From positions 1 to 17,183 of the forward strand of contig SKGU01000304.1 in the NCBI GenBank assembly GCA_007117255.1: a stretch of DNA of 17,183 bases, written 5' to 3'. The translations under genes and the position numbers were made by a program. Shown here piece after piece: positions 14,514-17,183 of this stretch. The notes beneath the pieces are model-generated. The model did no database searches. It saw only the letters and a list, made by a program, of their open reading frames with translations, and had not been told where the DNA came from. This DNA is from Natronohydrobacter sp. Its GTDB lineage: Bacteria; Pseudomonadota; Alphaproteobacteria; Rhodobacterales; Rhodobacteraceae. Position 1 is the first letter of the stretch. Each line of letters begins with the position of its first letter.

Positions 14514-15026
14514 GTGACACTCAAAGCTGAAGTGACCCAGCACACAGCGAGCTTGCGCCGCTATGCACTGGTGTTGACCCGTGATGCGACCGCAGCGGAT
14601 GATCTGGTGCAGGAAACGTTGGTGAAGGCGATCGACAAGGCCGATACTTGGCAGCCGGGCACAAGCTTGCGACCCTGGCTGTTTCGCATCATGCACAATA
14701 CCCATATCAGCGACCTGCGCCGCACGAAGACGCGCAGCGACGCCGCACCTGATCTGCCTGAACCTGTTGTACCGGACCATCAGCATACGCAACTGGAACT
14801 CAAGCAGGTTCTGGAGGCGCTTGACCAGTTGCCAGAGGCACAGCGCAAGCCCATCATCCTGATTGCCCTTCGCGAGATGTCGTATGCCGAAGCAGCGCGC
14901 GCACTTGATGTGCCGCTGGGGACCTTCATGTCCCGGCTTGGACGCGGACGCGAAGCGTTGCGCCAGATCGTGTCCGGTATCAGCAAAGGCAAGTTGTCGG
15001 TTCTGAAAAGAAAGGGAAACATCTGA
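14514..15026 (+). CDS. ECF-family RNA polymerase sigma factor
   Basis: A 170-aa sigma-70-like factor with only regions 2 and 4. Region 2 includes DDLVQETLVKAIDKADTWQPGTSLRPWLFRIMHN, and region 4 includes LEALDQLPEAQRKPIILIALREMSYAEAARALDVPLGTFMSRLGRGREALRQ with the helix-turn-helix. Start chosen at the GTG at 14514: GGAGA lies 7 nt upstream, and the in-frame ATG at 14460 falls on the predicted -35 element and adds 18 residues outside the family. The stop overlaps the anti-sigma start (TGATG at 15024-15028), a typical coupled pair. It would direct transcription of a stress regulon, probably including itself. The inducing signal cannot be told from the sequence. I did not assign an ECF group number. 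Confidence 0.9.
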   Translation: MTLKAEVTQHTASLRRYALVLTRDATAADDLVQETLVKAIDKADTWQPGTSLRPWLFRIMHNTHISDLRRTKTRSDAAPDLPEPVVPDHQHTQLELKQVLEALDQLPEAQRKPIILIALREMSYAEAARALDVPLGTFMSRLGRGREALRQIVSGISKGKLSVLKRKGNI

Positions 15027-15829
15027 TGACCCAGGAAAACACACATGAGCGAGATCTTGGGTTGGATGAAGACCTGATGGCCTATGTCGATGGGCGGTTG
15101 CCGGAAGACAAGATGGCCGAAATCGAAGCGCGGCTGGCCCGTGACCCAGAGGCTCGTGCAGCAACAGCAAGCTGGCGGCATCATGATAATCTCATCCGGC
15201 AAATGGCCAAAGATGCTGATGATCTGCCTGTAAACATGCAGATTGCGGCGCTGGAACGAGAGCTTGCCGCGAAACTCAAAGCCCGCAAGCGCCGCGCATT
15301 CGTGATGGGGCCTGCACTTGGCCGGATTGCGGCGTCTGTGCTGATTTTCACTGCAGGCTGGGGCGCACATGGGTTATTCGGGTCCGCGTCGCAACTGCGT
15401 GGCGCAGAGTATCCGCAATTTGTCACGGCAACGATGACTGGGCATCAGCTTATCCAGCAAGCATCGATGCAGCAGGCCGAGTTCCAATCCGATGAGATGG
15501 AGGCTGCACTTGACTGGATGTCTGCGCAGATGCAGCAAAAGATTGACAGCCCCAAACTAGAGAGATTGGGCTACACGGTTGAAACGGCACGACTTTTGTC
15601 AACTTCGGAAGGGCCTCTGGCTGTTTTCCATTACCGCAATGAGCAAGGGGACCAGGTCTCTGTCTCGGTGAGTCCGCATGCGCCGGATCAATCAGATTAC
15701 AAGTTGCGTGTGGTGCGCATGGACAGTGACAGCATGGCTTACTGGACTGATGCGGGACTGGATTACTCGATTATCGGTCCAGTCGATGTTGGGACGATCA
15801 CAACGCTTGCCGCAGCAGTCCGCGAATGA
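15026..15829 (+). CDS. Membrane-anchored anti-sigma factor
   Basis: A 267-aa protein. The cytoplasmic N-terminal part (about 1-95) has the anti-sigma layout DEDLMAYVDGRLPEDKMAEIEARLARDPEA and a helical, basic stretch (KLKARKRR), then one membrane helix near 99-118 (LGRIAASVLIFTAGWGAHGL) and a periplasmic domain of about 145 aa rich in Gln/Met. There is no zinc-binding HxxxCxxC motif, so it is not a ZAS-type factor. It should hold the upstream sigma factor inactive at the inner membrane and release it on an envelope signal. It overlaps the sigma gene by 1 nt, with AAAGGGAAA as a possible ribosome binding site. The identity rests on this layout plus the pairing. Confidence 0.82.
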   Translation: MTQENTHERDLGLDEDLMAYVDGRLPEDKMAEIEARLARDPEARAATASWRHHDNLIRQMAKDADDLPVNMQIAALERELAAKLKARKRRAFVMGPALGRIAASVLIFTAGWGAHGLFGSASQLRGAEYPQFVTATMTGHQLIQQASMQQAEFQSDEMEAALDWMSAQMQQKIDSPKLERLGYTVETARLLSTSEGPLAVFHYRNEQGDQVSVSVSPHAPDQSDYKLRVVRMDSDSMAYWTDAGLDYSIIGPVDVGTITTLAAAVRE

Positions 15830-15840
15830 TGGTCGTTTAT

Positions 15841-15872
15841 GCAAGGTCATGCGATATGCAGCATGACCTTGC
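15841..15872. terminator. Inverted repeat in convergent gap, likely bidirectional terminator
   Basis: Perfect 12-bp arms GCAAGGTCATGC and GCATGACCTTGC around an 8-nt spacer, 11 nt after the anti-sigma stop and 12 nt after the end of the convergent kinase gene. No T-run follows on either side, so factor-independent activity would be weak, but position and symmetry fit a shared transcription stop. Confidence 0.55.
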
Positions 15873-15884
15873 GCGGCCAAGCCG

Positions 15885-16556
15885 CTATCTCGATGTTTCA
15901 ATAATGATCTGCCCATCGGGTTGTGTTGCCAGCACATGATCGGCAGGGGCGCTATGTTCCAGAACTGTGCGTGCATTCACCATGTCGTTTCCGTCTGCGC
16001 GCGATTCTGCTTCCTGTCTGGTTAATCCGTGATCCAGCCAGCGCGCAATCAACCGTGCGCGCAGCACCGCCAAGGGCACCGATAGCAAGACAGTTTCGTC
16101 AAACATGCCTGACAGTGCGGCCCAAGCGCCATGTTGCAACAGCAGATAGTTGCCCTCGAATACAACAATGCGGGCGGCGGCGGGTAGCGTCGCTGCGGCA
16201 GGCAGGGTTTTATCCTGTGCCCGATCAAACAGCGGATACTTCAGATCGTGCCCAGCGCTGCGAACATCTTTCACCAGTTCGATGAACGCCGTGACGTCGA
16301 AGGTTTCCGGTGCGCCCTTAACGGCGAGCAGGCCTTTTTGCTGCAAGTCCGGATTGTCCAGATGGTAGCCATCCATTGGTACAAGCGCGGCAAAAGTTTC
16401 GTTGGTTTGCGCACGCAATGCCTCGACCAGTTCGGCGGCAATGGTGGATTTGCCGGCACCGGGCGGTCCGGCGACTGCGATCAGCGTGCGGTTGTCGGCG
16501 TTGTGCGCAGCGAGTATCCGCGCGCATAAGTCCTGCACCACATTTGATTGTGGCAT
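15885..16556 (-). CDS. P-loop kinase of the uridine kinase/pantothenate kinase fold
   Basis: A 223-aa soluble protein. Motifs in order: Walker A GPPGAGKST (30-38), PMDGYHLDN (60-68) with the acidic substrate/metal-site residue D62, KGAPETFD (80-87), YPLFDRAQDK (107-116) and the Walker-B-like strand VVFEGNYLLL (131-140), followed by a lid region with R166, R168 and R172. This is the layout of the nucleoside/nucleotide kinase family that includes YggC-like and FrcK-like proteins, related to uridine kinase and CoaA. The substrate is not known: nucleosides, pantothenate or a sugar are possible. Start 16556 is backed by AGGGGGA 4 nt upstream. It stands alone, convergent with the anti-sigma gene and following xseA on the same strand after a 163-nt gap. 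Confidence 0.83.
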   Translation of the reverse strand: MPQSNVVQDLCARILAAHNADNRTLIAVAGPPGAGKSTIAAELVEALRAQTNETFAALVPMDGYHLDNPDLQQKGLLAVKGAPETFDVTAFIELVKDVRSAGHDLKYPLFDRAQDKTLPAAATLPAAARIVVFEGNYLLLQHGAWAALSGMFDETVLLSVPLAVLRARLIARWLDHGLTRQEAESRADGNDMVNARTVLEHSAPADHVLATQPDGQIIIETSR

Positions 16557-16719
16557 GACGTCCCCCTTTTATGCTTTGCGGGCCCCCTAATGCAGCAAGC
16601 ACTTCAGGCAAACACATGATCAGCGCAAGTGCTTGTCTGACAAGTGACGCGAGGGTGAACACAATAGAAGCCACGCATCAAGACTAATAAAAACTAGCGA
16701 ATGAACTATCAACACTGAT
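16557..16719. promoter_or_regulatory. Gap between xseA and the kinase gene with nested palindromes
   Basis: This region must contain the kinase promoter if the kinase is not read through from xseA. It holds a 9-bp inverted repeat CAAGCACTT (16596-16604)/AAGTGCTTG (16627-16635), a 13-bp palindrome CTTGTC-T-GACAAG (16632-16644), and CAAGTG twice at 15-nt spacing (16626 and 16641). This layout suggests an operator. No T-rich terminator hairpin for xseA was seen. Confidence 0.4.
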
Positions 16720-17183
16720 CTAGAACAGGCTGCCTTGTTCCGGCTTGGGTGGTGCAGGTTTCGGTTTGGACGATTTTGCAGACCGCTGCGGCAGGGCACC
16801 AAGTGCACCATCCGCGAATTCGATGTCCAGCGCCGGGGCTTTTGCGGCGGATTTCGCAGTTGTCAGGACCGCCCCGTCCGGGTCGCGGACTACAGCATAA
16901 CCGCGCGCCAATGTTGCCGGATAGCCCAGCGACTGACGCAGGCGCTCCAAAGCGGCAAGGCGGGTGGCGTGGCGTTCCAGTTGTGCACTCATGGCGCGGC
17001 TGGCGCGGCCAGTCCGCTCGGACAGCCGTTCGTGGGCCTTGGTGATCTCGCGGCTTATGTTTTGTGGGCGCAATCCCGCGCTGGCGGTGCGTAATTCCTG
17101 CTGTTTGGCCGACATAAGCGCGCGCAGACTGCCGGGGAATCGCTCGGCCCATTGATCGAAACGCTGCGTGGCCGGGGCCAGAA
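16720..17183 (-). CDS. xseA: Exodeoxyribonuclease VII large subunit, C-terminal part (partial)
   Basis: Reading is open from the right edge of the window to the TAG at 16720-16722, giving about 154 residues of C-terminal XseA; the 5' end lies outside. The edge-proximal part reads LAPATQRFDQWAERFPGSLRAL, then a long helical coiled-coil region (about 17000-17115) with ERLSERTGRASRAMSAQLERH, then LRQSLGYPATLARGYAVVRDPDGAVLTT, the conserved beta segment before the C-terminus, and a Pro/Lys-rich tail ending EQGSLF as in many XseA proteins. The enzyme, with XseB, degrades single-stranded DNA in both directions in repair. The ATG at 17115 is internal, not the start. No oddity seen in the visible part. 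Confidence 0.9.
   Translation of the reverse strand, partial: LAPATQRFDQWAERFPGSLRALMSAKQQELRTASAGLRPQNISREITKAHERLSERTGRASRAMSAQLERHATRLAALERLRQSLGYPATLARGYAVVRDPDGAVLTTAKSAAKAPALDIEFADGALGALPQRSAKSSKPKPAPPKPEQGSLF

Overview
The window looks like chromosomal DNA from an alphaproteobacterium, most likely Rhodobacterales (Rhodobacteraceae/Roseobacter relatives). This is an inference from the high G+C content, tightly overlapping operons, the DgcA/DgcN pair and the general look of the proteins. No sequence search was possible. No rRNA, tRNA, CRISPR array or transposase was seen.

Layout. (1) 7-3078, plus strand: three genes joined by 4- and 8-nt overlaps. They encode a class II histone-deacetylase-fold amidohydrolase of the acetylpolyamine amidohydrolase type, an enolase-superfamily racemase (DgcA type) and a DUF1611 protein (DgcN type). 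The last two match the known D-glutamate catabolic route, in which D-Glu is N-acetylated, N-acetyl-D-Glu is racemised and N-acetyl-L-Glu is deacetylated. The first gene is a candidate for the deacetylation step. (2) 3112-12502, minus strand: a run of nine genes read from 12502 down. Eight encode a multisubunit cation/proton antiporter in the order E, F, G, B (fused to MrpA-tail modules), C, D, D-like, D-like. This is the order of the antiporter module of archaeal Mbh-type complexes, not that of bacterial mrpABCDEFG, and there is no full-length MrpA and no hydrogenase. The last of the three large antiporter-like subunits has Ala where the nearly invariant TM5 Glu should be. The ninth gene, 15 nt downstream with a strong ribosome binding site, encodes an OLD-like AAA ATPase with a degenerate TOPRIM-like C-terminus.

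(3) 12763-13302: a small DUF1127-like gene divergent from the antiporter operon, a strong intrinsic terminator, then about 190 nt of non-coding DNA ending in a 14-bp-arm perfect palindrome. (4) 13334-15829: a DUF2333 membrane protein gene (minus) divergent from an ECF sigma factor/anti-sigma pair (plus). A sigma-E-like promoter in front of the sigma gene suggests autoregulation and decides its start codon. (5) 15841-17183: a 12-bp-arm inverted repeat in the convergent gap, a uridine-kinase/pantothenate-kinase-fold kinase (minus), a 163-nt gap with nested palindromes, and the C-terminal end of xseA (exonuclease VII large subunit) running off the right edge.

The best candidates for new biology are the deacetylase-DgcA-DgcN cassette, the Mbh-ordered antiporter with three ND-like subunits, one of them altered, and the coupling of an OLD-like ATPase to that operon.
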